Assembly (NCBI RefSeq): GCF_004363045.1
Contig: NZ_SNYJ01000002.1
Span: 1-64,000 of the forward strand
From: Aureibacillus halotolerans
Lineage (GTDB): Bacteria > Bacillota > Bacilli > Bacillales > DSM-28697
Length of the DNA stretch: 64,000 nt
Direction of reading: 5' to 3'
Part shown: positions 35,087-43,761 of the stretch, one piece after another
Position numbering within the stretch: the stretch's first letter is position 1
Layout of the letters: each line of letters starts with the position of its first letter
Notes under the pieces: generated by a model
Databases searched by the model: none
Seen by the model: only the letters and a program-made list of their open reading frames with translations
Told to the model about the DNA's origin: nothing
Program-made: the position numbers and the translations under genes

Positions 35087-35827
35087 ATGGAGCCACTTTT
35101 AGCAATTCAATCATTAACCGGCGGGTATACGAACGCAAATGTATTAAAGAACATTTCATTTCAAGTGCAACGAGGTGAGATGGTCGCACTTATTGGATTA
35201 AACGGTGCAGGGAAGAGTACAACAATTAAACATATTATCGGGCTTATGGAAGCGAAAAAAGGAAATGTGTTAATTGCAGGAGATTCCTTTGCGCAAGCTC
35301 CTGAGGCGTATCGTAGTCATTTTACATACATCCCTGAAACCCCACAGCTTTATGATGAACTTACGTTGCAGGAACATTTAGATTTAACAGCCATGGCCTA
35401 TAATCTTGAAAAAGCTGATGTTGAAAAAAGGCTCCCTCCGTTACTTGAAGAGTTTCGAATGGAGAAGCGCTTAGGTTGGTTTCCTAATCATTTTTCAAAG
35501 GGCATGAAACAAAAAGTAATGATTATGTGTGCGTTGCTTGTAGAACCAAACCTTTACATTGTTGACGAGCCATTTTTAGGCTTAGACCCTATCGGCATTC
35601 AATCCTTTCTAACGTTAATGGAAGAACGCAAGAATGCAGGGGCAGGTATCCTTATGTCGACACATATATTATCTACAGCCGAACGTTATTGTGATCGTTT
35701 TGTCATCCTTCATGATGGTGAGATTAAAGCTTTCGGTACATTAGATGAGTTGCGAAAGCAGCTGGAGCTGCCTGTGGCCACATTAGATGATATATATTTG
35801 CAGCTGACAAAGGATGCTGTTTCATGA
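35087..35827 (+). CDS. ecsA: ABC transporter ATP-binding protein EcsA
   Basis: 246 residues. Walker A GLNGAGKST (about 37-45), variant signature FSKGMKQKVMI, Walker B YIVDEPFLGLDP and switch His in STHILSTAE. The modified signature is typical of EcsA. With EcsB it forms a transporter needed in B. subtilis for secretion, competence and intramembrane proteolysis by RasP. The ATG at 35087 has AAAGGGA upstream; a 12-codon longer frame lacks an RBS. ecsB overlaps its stop by 4 bases. Confidence 0.94.
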   Translation: MEPLLAIQSLTGGYTNANVLKNISFQVQRGEMVALIGLNGAGKSTTIKHIIGLMEAKKGNVLIAGDSFAQAPEAYRSHFTYIPETPQLYDELTLQEHLDLTAMAYNLEKADVEKRLPPLLEEFRMEKRLGWFPNHFSKGMKQKVMIMCALLVEPNLYIVDEPFLGLDPIGIQSFLTLMEERKNAGAGILMSTHILSTAERYCDRFVILHDGEIKAFGTLDELRKQLELPVATLDDIYLQLTKDAVS

Positions 35828-37041
35828 ATGACATTCAAACTCTTTGGAAAAGAAGGATTCGCGACACAGCAAAAGAACTGGCACGCTATGGAAAATATAT
35901 CTTTAATGATCATTTTAAATTTGCTTTGTTGTTCGGAATAGGCGCAGCAGCTTATTATTATCAGCAATGGCTACAAACCATCCCAGCTGAATTTCCGGCT
36001 GTTTTCCTAATGGCAGTCATCGTGGCGCTTGCGCTTTCTTATAGTCCGGTGTACACATTCTTGAAGCAAGCAGACATTGTTTTTTTACTCCCATTAGAGA
36101 CAAAGATGGGTCCCTATTTCTTTAAAAGTGGGGTTGTAAGCTTTGGACTTCAACTTTATGTGCTCGTCCTCATTTTTGCTGCGTGTGCCCCATTATATTT
36201 AGCAAACGGTGGCACAGGATCTATTCTGCTGGTGGCTATAGGTGCTGCCATTATTACGAAGATATGGAATCTCGCTTCAGAATGGGAGCTTTCTTATTAT
36301 TTGGATGTGCGTATACGGATTGCTGAAAAGCTTGTGAGGTTCTCCTTAAATGTTGTGTTTATGTTTTTTATCTGTCAAGGGCAATGGCTTTTTGCAAGTA
36401 TCATTGCTGTATTGATGGGCCTATTATACATGTACATGCGTAGCAGTCGACGCTACCGATCCTTAAAATGGGATTTGCTGATTCACAAAGAGCAGAAACG
36501 CATGACAATGTTTTATCGAATTGCCAATATGTTCACGGATGTTCCATCCATTCAAGATACGGCCAAACGACGCAAATATTTGGATTGGCTGATTGCAAAA
36601 ATTCCTTTTCAACAGCAAGCAAGCTATCGGTTTTTGTTTTGGCGAACATTCCTGAGAACAGGAGATTATTTGGGGATTTATATGCGTTTGGTTTTGTTAG
36701 GAGCTGCTCTCGCATGGTGGGTCCCTTATTGGCCAGCTAAGTGCGTGACTGTTGTCCTTTTTATTTACTTTATTGGATTTCAGTTGAGTACACTGACACG
36801 CCATCATAGAGATAAAATATGGCTGCATTTATACCCCATCAATGAGCGTCAAAAAAACGTTGCTGTACTGTCACTCATTCGGCAGCTATTGTTCATTGCT
36901 GCTGTGTTTCTCCCTATCCCATTGTATTTCCAAGCGCCTTGGTGGCAAGGTGTGTTATCACTGGTTGTTGGTGTGGTATTTACGTCCCTCTACGTCAGCG
37001 TTTTTCTGAAAAAACGGATTGCAAAGGCGGCAGAGCTATAA
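35824..37041 (+). CDS. ecsB: ABC transporter permease EcsB
   Basis: 405 residues with about ten hydrophobic segments. Starts with the cytoplasmic LWKRRIRDTAKELARYGKYIFNDHFKFALLFG typical of EcsB, and has a long central basic loop (SSRRYRSLKWDLLIHKEQKRM). ATGA overlap with ecsA indicates translational coupling. Membrane partner of EcsA. Confidence 0.94.
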   Translation: MNDIQTLWKRRIRDTAKELARYGKYIFNDHFKFALLFGIGAAAYYYQQWLQTIPAEFPAVFLMAVIVALALSYSPVYTFLKQADIVFLLPLETKMGPYFFKSGVVSFGLQLYVLVLIFAACAPLYLANGGTGSILLVAIGAAIITKIWNLASEWELSYYLDVRIRIAEKLVRFSLNVVFMFFICQGQWLFASIIAVLMGLLYMYMRSSRRYRSLKWDLLIHKEQKRMTMFYRIANMFTDVPSIQDTAKRRKYLDWLIAKIPFQQQASYRFLFWRTFLRTGDYLGIYMRLVLLGAALAWWVPYWPAKCVTVVLFIYFIGFQLSTLTRHHRDKIWLHLYPINERQKNVAVLSLIRQLLFIAAVFLPIPLYFQAPWWQGVLSLVVGVVFTSLYVSVFLKKRIAKAAEL

Positions 37042-37082
37042 TTAGCTTAGCTGTGTCAAAAGGGTGAAGGGAAGGGATAAAC

Positions 37083-37811
37083 GTGTCGATTGATAAAAGC
37101 TACGAAAAAGAGGTATACATTGACCTGAAGCAATGGGAGCTTGCCATGTTGCAAAAATCGACACGCTTTCAACGTGTCGCAAAGCTGACACAGACAAGGT
37201 TTAATGCGATTGTTCCTGAGAAAGTGCATCAGGCACTAACAGAGGCCGTTAAAGGCATTGTCGAGACATGCCTAGTTGGATCGAAGTGGACAACTAAGCC
37301 TAAAGAAACGGACGACTGGTCGTTACAAGAGAAAGATAAAAAGGCAGTCGACATCTTGCAATCCTATAAGCGAACAGCGGCCGTCGAAGGGGCAGGCACT
37401 GGTGCTGGAGGAATCTTCCTTGGCATGGCAGATTTCCCATTGTTGTTAGGAATAAAAATGAAATTTTTACATGAGCTTGCCTCTTGGTACGGGTTTGATA
37501 CGCGACGTTACGATGAACGATTGTACATCTTACATCTTTTTGAGCTTCAGTTCTCAAGTGACACGAGGAGGAAGGAGCTTTATCCAATTGTGAAGAATTG
37601 GGATGATCACAAGGAACAGATAGCAGATACGGATTGGCAGGTGTTTCAACAGGAATATCGTGATTACATTGATTTAGTTAAGCTATTGCAATTAATGCCA
37701 GGAATTGGTGCCGTTGTTGGAGCTTACGCAAACTACAATCTTCTTGAGGACCTCGGGAAAACAGCGATAAACGGCTATCGTCTCCGAACAATGCATGCCA
37801 AAACCCCTTGA
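37083..37811 (+). CDS. ecsC: EcsC family protein
   Basis: 242 residues, third gene of the ecs operon. The conserved EGAGTGAGGIFLGMADFPLLLGIKMKFLHELASWYGFD block and the C-terminal LMPGIGAVVGAYANYNLLEDLGKTAINGYRLR are EcsC hallmarks. The two Gly-rich hydrophobic stretches could touch the membrane. Biochemical role unknown. GTG start, with GAAGGGAAGGGA upstream, 41 bases after ecsB. Confidence 0.92.
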   Translation: MSIDKSYEKEVYIDLKQWELAMLQKSTRFQRVAKLTQTRFNAIVPEKVHQALTEAVKGIVETCLVGSKWTTKPKETDDWSLQEKDKKAVDILQSYKRTAAVEGAGTGAGGIFLGMADFPLLLGIKMKFLHELASWYGFDTRRYDERLYILHLFELQFSSDTRRKELYPIVKNWDDHKEQIADTDWQVFQQEYRDYIDLVKLLQLMPGIGAVVGAYANYNLLEDLGKTAINGYRLRTMHAKTP

Positions 37812-37830
37812 ACAGTTCAAGGGGTTTTTT
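37804..37830 (+). terminator. Terminator of ecsABC
   Basis: CCCCTTGAA-CAG-TTCAAGGGG followed by TTTTTT. The stem overlaps the last ecsC codons. Confidence 0.93.
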
Positions 37831-37875
37831 AAAAATCTGGACATGGCAAAACATATAAGCGACCAAAGTGTTCAA

Positions 37876-37977
37876 TCGGGCGAATTGAAAGCGTTTGTCT
37901 TTCGAGGCGCGGTCAGGTAATAAACACCGGAGAGGGCAAAGCAACGAAGAAAGCGAGCGTTTCTCAAGAGCCTGACC
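37876..37977. repeat. Family-B repeat with internal deletion
   Basis: The left part (TGAAAGCGTTTGTCTTTCGAGGCGCG) and right part (GGCAAAGCAACGAAGAAAGCGAGCGTTTCTC) of family B are joined by GTCAGGTAATAAACACCGGAG instead of the usual middle. GGTCAGG and CCTGACC flank the right part as a 7-bp inverted repeat and abut the stop codon of the MFS gene on the minus strand, so it may act as that gene's terminator. Confidence 0.7.
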
Positions 37978-37979
37978 CC

Positions 37980-39209
37980 TTAAATCGTATTTGGTTTGGG
38001 TCTCCCTTTCTCCCGTTGCTCCTGCTCCGGATGAATAAATAATGTGCAGCAGATTCCCACAAATGACATACCAGCAAGCGTAAAAAACAAGCTCTTTTGT
38101 GAGATCTCCATGAGAATAGCAGCTAAAGGTGGTGCAGCGGCGACCCCTATAAAACGAATAGACGAATAAACGGCGGTAATAATACCACGCTGTTCCTTCT
38201 CAATGCCTTCCGTAATGAGTGCATCTAGGCAAGGAAGTGCAGCGCCAATACCGATACCACTGATAAATAAAGCAGTCAGTAGTATATATAAACCTTGGAC
38301 AAACGCAAGCACACTGACACCTGCTGTGAGGAGCAGAAGACCTACAAAGGTAACCCATTTCATGAGTGGTTTCGACTCTTTGATGTGTCGTCCTGCAAAA
38401 TAAGACGCTGCACATAGCGCCATTAATGGAATGGCAAGAACAAAGCCTTTCTGGACACCAGCGATTTGATAGCGTTCTTCAAGAATGGTGGAAAGATAAA
38501 AAAGGACGCCAAAAATCACAAAAATACAGAGACCACCGATAAAGAAAACGGCTGTCAGCCATCGTCCTTCTCGTTTGAAAATGGCTTTTATGCTTTTAAT
38601 ATACTCTTTTAAAGGTGGCGGTGATTCGTTTGAAGGGGGGACCTTCACGAAAACCATCATGGCTATAATTGAGATGAGACAAAAAACAGGAAAAGCCCAG
38701 AAAGGGAAAAACCAAAAAACGGTAGCCAAAGCTGCGCCAAGTATCGGACTTAGCACTTTGCCAAACGTGTTCGATGTTTCTACAGTACCAAGACCACTTG
38801 AAACCTCTTCTTCGCTGTCAAACATATCACCTACGAGTGGTAGCACAATCGGCGCAGCTCCAGCTGCACCCACCCCTTGAAAAAAGCGACCTACTAAAAT
38901 AATTGGAAAGGCAGCATCATGGAGCTTCCATGCGGCATAGCCAGAAATAATACCGCCAATACCAGCAATAATTAAGCTAGGAATGATGATTTTTTTTCTT
39001 CCCCATCGATCTGACATATAGCCTGCAACCGGTATGAGAAGAATCGCAACAATCGAATAGACCGTCAGAATGAGGCTTGATTGGAATGCTGTAATCCCAA
39101 GAGCCTTTTCCATAGTAGGAAGCACAGGAATTAACATTGAATTACCTAATGTCATGACAAGTGGAATTGAAGCAACTGCTGCTAAAGCCAACCCTTTTTT
39201 TGATTTCAA
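37980..39209 (-). CDS. MFS transporter (drug efflux-like)
   Basis: 409 residues, about 12 membrane segments. Loop 2-3 signature GYMSDRWGRKKIIIPSL and motif-C-like SNTFGKVLSPILGAALA in helix 5 fit proton-driven DHA1 exporters. A central charged loop (PPSNESPPPLKEYIKSIKAIFKREGR) separates the halves. Start is TTG with GAGGG seven bases upstream. Monocistronic between ecsABC (convergent) and yhaA. Substrate unknown; flippase-type relatives such as LtaA cannot be excluded. Confidence 0.87.
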   Translation of the reverse strand: MKSKKGLALAAVASIPLVMTLGNSMLIPVLPTMEKALGITAFQSSLILTVYSIVAILLIPVAGYMSDRWGRKKIIIPSLIIAGIGGIISGYAAWKLHDAAFPIILVGRFFQGVGAAGAAPIVLPLVGDMFDSEEEVSSGLGTVETSNTFGKVLSPILGAALATVFWFFPFWAFPVFCLISIIAMMVFVKVPPSNESPPPLKEYIKSIKAIFKREGRWLTAVFFIGGLCIFVIFGVLFYLSTILEERYQIAGVQKGFVLAIPLMALCAASYFAGRHIKESKPLMKWVTFVGLLLLTAGVSVLAFVQGLYILLTALFISGIGIGAALPCLDALITEGIEKEQRGIITAVYSSIRFIGVAAAPPLAAILMEISQKSLFFTLAGMSFVGICCTLFIHPEQEQREKGRPKPNTI

Positions 39210-39283
39210 AGTAACGCCCTCATTCTTGTAAGTTGGCTTTAGTTTAAGCTGTCGCTTTATTTTTATACCAGGGCAGAGATGGC

Positions 39284-40471
39284 TTATTTTACTGCATGGG
39301 TTGAAAGGTAATCTAGAGCGGCACCAGTCAATGTTTTTGCAGCAATTAACAGCGCTTTTTCATTGAAATCAAAGCGAGGATGATGGTGAGGAAAGGGCTC
39401 ATCAACGTTATCCGGTTGAGCTCCTGTAAAAAAGAATGCGCCTTCAACATGCTCTAAATAATAAGCAAAATCCTCAGCAGGCATCACTGGCACCATTTGT
39501 TCGGTGTGTGTCACTTCTGGCACCTTTTCAGCAGCCTTTTTAACGTATGTAGTGGCCACATCGTGGTTCACAACAGCAGGATAACTGCGTAGATAAGTGA
39601 GGTCAATATGCACGTTTGCGCTCCTCGCTACACCATCACAAATTCTTTTTGTCGCCTCTTCAACGGCATTACGTACAGTGGGTTGAAAGGTACGCACAGT
39701 TCCACTCATCGTTACACGGTCCGCAATGACATTGAAAGGGTTACGTGCCTCAAATGAACCGATTGATAAGACGGCTGCTTCTAGTGGATCGATGTTACGA
39801 CTAACGACCGTTTGTAGCTGAAGAACAAGCTGAGAAGCTGCGACAATAGCATCTTTTGCATGGTGAGGCTGAGCTCCGTGGCCTCCTTTTCCCTGCACAA
39901 CGATATCAAGTTTGTCGGCAGCGGCCATCATTGGCCCGGAGACATATTGGACGGTTCCAGTCGGTGTCAATGACCAAAGGTGAGTGCCAAAAATCATATC
40001 GACACCTTCGAGGCACCCATCGTCAATCATACTCTGTGCACCACCAGGATGAAGCTCTTCAGCATGTTGATGAATGAGGACAATCGTACCTTGAAGTTGA
40101 GCCTTATGAAGCCAAAAGCTTTCTGCGACGTGCAGCAATGTCGACGTATGACCATCGTGTCCACATGCATGGCACACACCATCAGTCACGGATGAATAGG
40201 GGGCCTTCTTTTCATCTTGAATAGGCAGGGCATCGAAATCTGCCCGTAAGGCGACTGTTTTCCCAGGAAGCTCACCTTTAATTGTGGCGACAATGCCATT
40301 CCCACCGACATTAGCTCGATAAGGGATCCCCAATGTTTCATACCATTGAGCAATGAATGCTGCCGTTTTTGTTTCGTGAAAGGAAAGTTCCGGATGCATG
40401 TGAAGATGTCTGCGCACTTTCACCATTGATGGAAGCTTGTTATCCAACGTTTGATATAATGCCGTTTTCAT
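39284..40471 (-). CDS. yhaA: M20D family amidohydrolase (YhaA-like)
   Basis: 395-residue metal-dependent amidohydrolase of the aminoacylase/IAA-amino acid hydrolase type. RRHLHMHPELSFHE, CHACGHDGHTSTLL with metal-binding Cys/His, the HAEELHPGGAQ catalytic Glu region and a C-terminal GAQPDNVDEPFPHHHPRFDFNE with the conserved His are present. In B. subtilis yhaA also lies next to ecsABC. The ATG at 40471 has AGGAGG 8 bases upstream; a longer frame extends 42 codons into the neighbouring repeat and is spurious. The real substrate is not known. Confidence 0.9.
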   Translation of the reverse strand: MKTALYQTLDNKLPSMVKVRRHLHMHPELSFHETKTAAFIAQWYETLGIPYRANVGGNGIVATIKGELPGKTVALRADFDALPIQDEKKAPYSSVTDGVCHACGHDGHTSTLLHVAESFWLHKAQLQGTIVLIHQHAEELHPGGAQSMIDDGCLEGVDMIFGTHLWSLTPTGTVQYVSGPMMAAADKLDIVVQGKGGHGAQPHHAKDAIVAASQLVLQLQTVVSRNIDPLEAAVLSIGSFEARNPFNVIADRVTMSGTVRTFQPTVRNAVEEATKRICDGVARSANVHIDLTYLRSYPAVVNHDVATTYVKKAAEKVPEVTHTEQMVPVMPAEDFAYYLEHVEGAFFFTGAQPDNVDEPFPHHHPRFDFNEKALLIAAKTLTGAALDYLSTHAVK

Positions 40472-40525
40472 CTGAAAACCTCCTGTAGGATATTGTAGCA
40501 TATCGTTTTTTGGCAAAGAAATCAC

Positions 40526-40965
40526 GACCGCTTCGTCAAAATACTTCGCTTGCACCCTAAAGGGTATAAGGTCAACATCGATTCGCGAGTACCTCATCGT
40601 GTTTTCTTTTCACCCTACGGGTACAAGTGCAACATCGACTCGAGAAGACCTCGTCGTGTTTTCTTTGCCGCCGGGCACGGCTTCAGCTTCCTCGGAGTCT
40701 TGCTTTCCTGCGGGATCTTCAGCTCGCGCTGTTCCACCCTACGGGTACAAGTGCAACATCGACTCGAGAAGACCTCGTCGTGTTTTCTTTGCCGCCGGGC
40801 ACGGCTTCAGCTTCCTCGGAGTCTTGCTTTCCTGCGGGATCTTCAGCTCGCGCTGTTCCACCCTAAAGGGTACAAGTGCAACATCGACTCAAAAAGACTT
40901 CGTCGTGTTTTCTTTGCCGCAGGAGTCTACGTATTTTAACTACGCTGATGTATATTTCTGCGTAC
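40526..40965 (+). repeat. Mosaic tandem array of family-A and module-X repeats
   Basis: Module X (CACCCTACGGGTACAAGTGC... to TTTGCCGC) begins at 40553, 40611, 40735 and 40859. Spacing is 58, 124 and 124 bp. Between the last three copies lies the middle of family A (CGGGCACGGCTTCAGCTTCC...GCGCTGTTC). The array starts with the family-A left end (CTTCGTCAAAATAC) and closes with its right end (AGGAGTCTACGTATTTTAAC...GCTGATG). So a family-A element has gained and amplified an X-containing unit. Frames through it are repeat translations. The remaining gap to 41113 shows no other gene. Confidence 0.85.
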
Positions 40966-41113
40966 ATTGCTTTTTTTTCTTGGTCTCGAATAATGGAGAA
41001 AATGGAAAAGTGAGAGCTGATACCGCTTTTTTTTATAAAGAGATCTACGTTTAAGAACAACAAATTCGGGAATCCCTCTATACGAGTCAAAGCTATAAAA
41101 GGAGTGCATATTC

Positions 41114-41623
41114 ATGGCAAAGGTTGCTGTTGTATTGACGAATGAATTTGAGGACAGTGAGTATACTGAACCGAAAAAAAGCTTTCAAGAAGCAGGTCAC
41201 AAGCTTACCGTGATTAGTTCAGAAGCTGGTGAAACGCTAAAAGGTAAACAAGGGGAGTCCACTGAAACGTCAGGTCTTGGCATTGCAGACGCACGTTCTT
41301 CAGATTATGATGCGTTGTTAATCCCAGGTGGATTTTCTCCAGATATCCTGAGGAGCGATGACCGATTTGTCAGTTTCGTCAAGGACTTTATGTTTGCGGA
41401 CAAGCCAGTGTTTGCGATTTGCCATGGGCCACAGTTGTTAATTACGGCTGAATCTCTTCAAGGCCGACGAGTCACAGGGTTTAAGTCTATTCAAATAGAC
41501 CTTAAATATGCGGGAGCTACAGTGTATGACAAAGAAGTAGTGGTTTGTGGCGACCTCGTAACAAGCCGCCAGCCTGATGACATCCCTGCATTCAACAAAG
41601 CATCACTAGAAAAACTAACCTGA
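41114..41623 (+). CDS. yfkM: PfpI/DJ-1 superfamily protein, YfkM-like (general stress protein 18)
   Basis: 169 residues of the class I glutamine amidotransferase-like fold. Nucleophile elbow AICHGPQLL with Cys103-His104, LLIPGGFSPDILR and VTSRQPDDIPAFN are diagnostic; sequence and length fit B. subtilis YfkM closely. Related proteins act as deglycases, chaperones or proteases; the activity here is unproven. AAAGGAG precedes the ATG by 9 bases. It begins about 150 bp after the repeat array. Confidence 0.9.
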   Translation: MAKVAVVLTNEFEDSEYTEPKKSFQEAGHKLTVISSEAGETLKGKQGESTETSGLGIADARSSDYDALLIPGGFSPDILRSDDRFVSFVKDFMFADKPVFAICHGPQLLITAESLQGRRVTGFKSIQIDLKYAGATVYDKEVVVCGDLVTSRQPDDIPAFNKASLEKLT

Positions 41624-41874
41624 AGATTTGCATATGAATAAGCAGGAGATTGAACGCTTTTCATTGCGACTTTCCTTTTCTCTAGATGTTCATTGTTCGA
41701 CTTCTTTACTCTTAAGCGACGGGACACTCACCTTTCGCTTTTTTGGTTTGCCATCTGACCTCGTCGTTAGATGGATTGTTTTTCCATGTTATTTTCTACT
41801 CTCAGACAAGGATTTTTTATTGAGAAAGAGAAGTAATCTAATGGCGATTATTAAATAAAGAGGTGTAGCAGAAG

Positions 41875-42138
41875 TTGAACATGCCTATAAAAATACCTAG
41901 AGAAGACAAGCGGATATTAATTGAGCAGCTTCGAGAAGAAATGACGAAGGAGGGGCAGGAGGATCCTGGTCCATTCGTTGTCGAACATTTGTTTGATTTT
42001 GTTGTGAAACAAACAGCTCCTTATATTTACAATATGGCGGTCCAAGACGCACGCATGGTGACAGAAGAAAAGTGCGATAGCCTCATTGAGGATCTGTACT
42101 CGCTTGAAAGACCATTGCTCCGACGTGAAGAGGAATGA
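41875..42138 (+). CDS. DUF2164 family protein
   Basis: 87 residues. IKIPREDKRILIEQLREEMTKE, then GPFVVEHLFDFVVKQTAPYIYNMAVQDARMVTEEKCDSLIEDLYSLERP match the DUF2164 pattern (FLLDF...GPYIYNQAI.DA). Soluble, acidic, helical. TTG at 41875 has AGAGGT 11 bases upstream; the ATG two codons later is an alternative. Function unknown. Confidence 0.83.
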   Translation: MNMPIKIPREDKRILIEQLREEMTKEGQEDPGPFVVEHLFDFVVKQTAPYIYNMAVQDARMVTEEKCDSLIEDLYSLERPLLRREEE

Positions 42139-43090
42139 AAAAATAAGTGTAGATAGCGATTCACCGCATAACGAGCAAGCAGCTCCCTGCAATACCTATT
42201 GGTGTTGAGAAGGGGGCGATTTTTTGTGTAACGCATGAATATAAACGCGACAAACACTGACTAATGAATGAATAAGGCTCCTGAGTTTTGTTTGACAAGG
42301 ACTCGAAAAATGAAACTTTTTGTCTGTTTTAAACGTATATGATGTTCGAGGTAAGTTTATAAGAAAGACAACTTTCGTAGTGCTGAAATCACCTTTTAGT
42401 AGCTAAGCGGATTTTTACGCTCTAAATAACTAGTGCCCCATCAGGTAACGTAGATCTTATTTTATTCAGGATAAGTTATGGTTCTTGTTTTCGCACAAGA
42501 TGCCTTTACCAAACGACATTCGTGTAAAAGGCACCAGGTGACCTACCTTGAAACATTGCACTTCCTTGCCTGATTTGGTTGCCACACGGCTTTTACCCTC
42601 TATACGAGACCGAGCCACAATAAACAATGTGCGCAGAAACAAACATCAGCGTAGTCAACATACGTAGACTCTAGTGGGATCAGCGCGAGCTGAAGATCCC
42701 CTCGGAAAGCAAGATTCCCAGGAAGCTGAAGCCGTGCCCCACAGATAGCGAAGTATGTGGACGGAGCGATCCATAACCATAAAGACCTCGTCATGTTTTC
42801 TTTACTGCTGGAGTCTCACTAGTGACCGCTTTTGGTGATTGTAAAGAACGAATGAAATGAGATAGACCTAGTTGGTTCAATTTCGACCATAACCAACGAA
42901 GGTAAACGAAGGTAGTGGAAAGGGCACTAGTGGTAAACGATAAGGTATTTTCGAATCGATGTTGACCTTTCGCCAATAAATTTCAGGTTTACCCAGTTAT
43001 ATCTAAGCGTGTCTGCCGAATGTAAGGTGCGAAAGATCAATTTATAACAAAAGACTCCGCATCGAATCAATCGAATGGGAGCCTCTTGTT
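42139..43090. repeat. Gap with decayed family-A and LE-element remnants
   Basis: No gene is visible in 950 bp. About 42395-42430 resembles a segment of the long element (ACGCTCTAAATAACTAGTG). About 42637-42760 is a reverse, strongly decayed family-A copy (CATCAGCGTAGTCAACATACG...). About 42780-42830 is a damaged module X. About 42985-43017 carries the conserved end AGGTTTACCCAGTTATATCTAAGCGTGTCTG-type block (given here in part: TATATCTAAGCGTGTCTG). This looks like a third, eroded copy of the 12.2- and 58.2-kb element. Confidence 0.6.
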
Positions 43091-43561
43091 TTATTCTTTT
43101 GGAAGATGATAGGTTTTTGTAAATGGCGCTTCAAACAAGCCGCCAGGTCCCTTTGCCATAAGGCTTTCATCTACAAGGGGAACACTATTGTATTGATAGC
43201 TTGTTTCTTTGTCCCAGATACTTACGACACAATACATATCTCCAGACTTAGGCTTGAGCAGCCGAATGCCTAGTAAGCCATTTCCTGTTTTTTGACCAAG
43301 ATTTTTATGTCGTTGTTCAAAAATTGGTTGAGCATCCTCTGAAATTGGCAAATAACGCATTACGGCAAATTCGCCATGTAGTGTTCCTCCAGAGGCAAGT
43401 ACCTCATATTTGCTCGCTTGAGAAAGTGAGTCTACTGGCGAAGAGCCTTCAACGATGAGCACAGCGGACGATCCAGACAAATATAGCTCTGAGTGATCAA
43501 CTTCGTGGTGCTCCTGCCATTTTTTTAAAAATCCGTACGTTCCTTTTGAAATGGTCAACAT
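43091..43561 (-). CDS. hmoB: Heme-degrading monooxygenase HmoB-like (YhgC)
   Basis: 156 residues. The C-terminal half is an ABM-type ferredoxin-like domain (FAVMRYLPISEDAQPIFEQRHKNLGQKTGNGLLGIRLLKPKSGDMYCVVSIWDKETSYQYN...). The N-terminal half matches the extra domain of B. subtilis HmoB (166 residues), which opens the heme ring to release iron. Identification also rests on synteny, as B. subtilis yhgC lies next to pbpF and hemEHY. GGAGG precedes the ATG by 8 bases. Divergent from pbpF. No Fur box was recognised. Confidence 0.8.
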   Translation of the reverse strand: MLTISKGTYGFLKKWQEHHEVDHSELYLSGSSAVLIVEGSSPVDSLSQASKYEVLASGGTLHGEFAVMRYLPISEDAQPIFEQRHKNLGQKTGNGLLGIRLLKPKSGDMYCVVSIWDKETSYQYNSVPLVDESLMAKGPGGLFEAPFTKTYHLPKE

Positions 43562-43761
43562 GTGATATTCCTCCGTTTCAATCTAGCGTGACCCTCTTAT
43601 TACATTACCCTGATTCAAGAAAAATTCTGCGTGTTGAGTCGAAATTCCTTTGTAGACGTTTCATATCAATTGAGAGAGCCTTCAGAAATGTTGCAATCTC
43701 TGTTGATTTTTTTGTCATTTCATGGTTTATTCGAGAGTGATCGTTTAAGGAGGTGTATTTT

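Noticed and set aside
40550-41054. Three overlapping plus-strand frames with repeated SSCFLCRRARLQLPRSL-type peptides
   Set aside because: They read through the family-A/X array in several frames at once, which is expected from a repeat and not from a gene.
41628-41858. 76-residue frame between yfkM and the DUF2164 gene
   Set aside because: No ribosome binding site, unusual composition and no recognisable family; the gap is best left unassigned.
43690-43720. Sigma-G promoter for pbpF (TGCAAT ... CATTTCA)
   Set aside because: Both elements deviate too much from the consensus to list as a feature, although forespore control is expected from the family.
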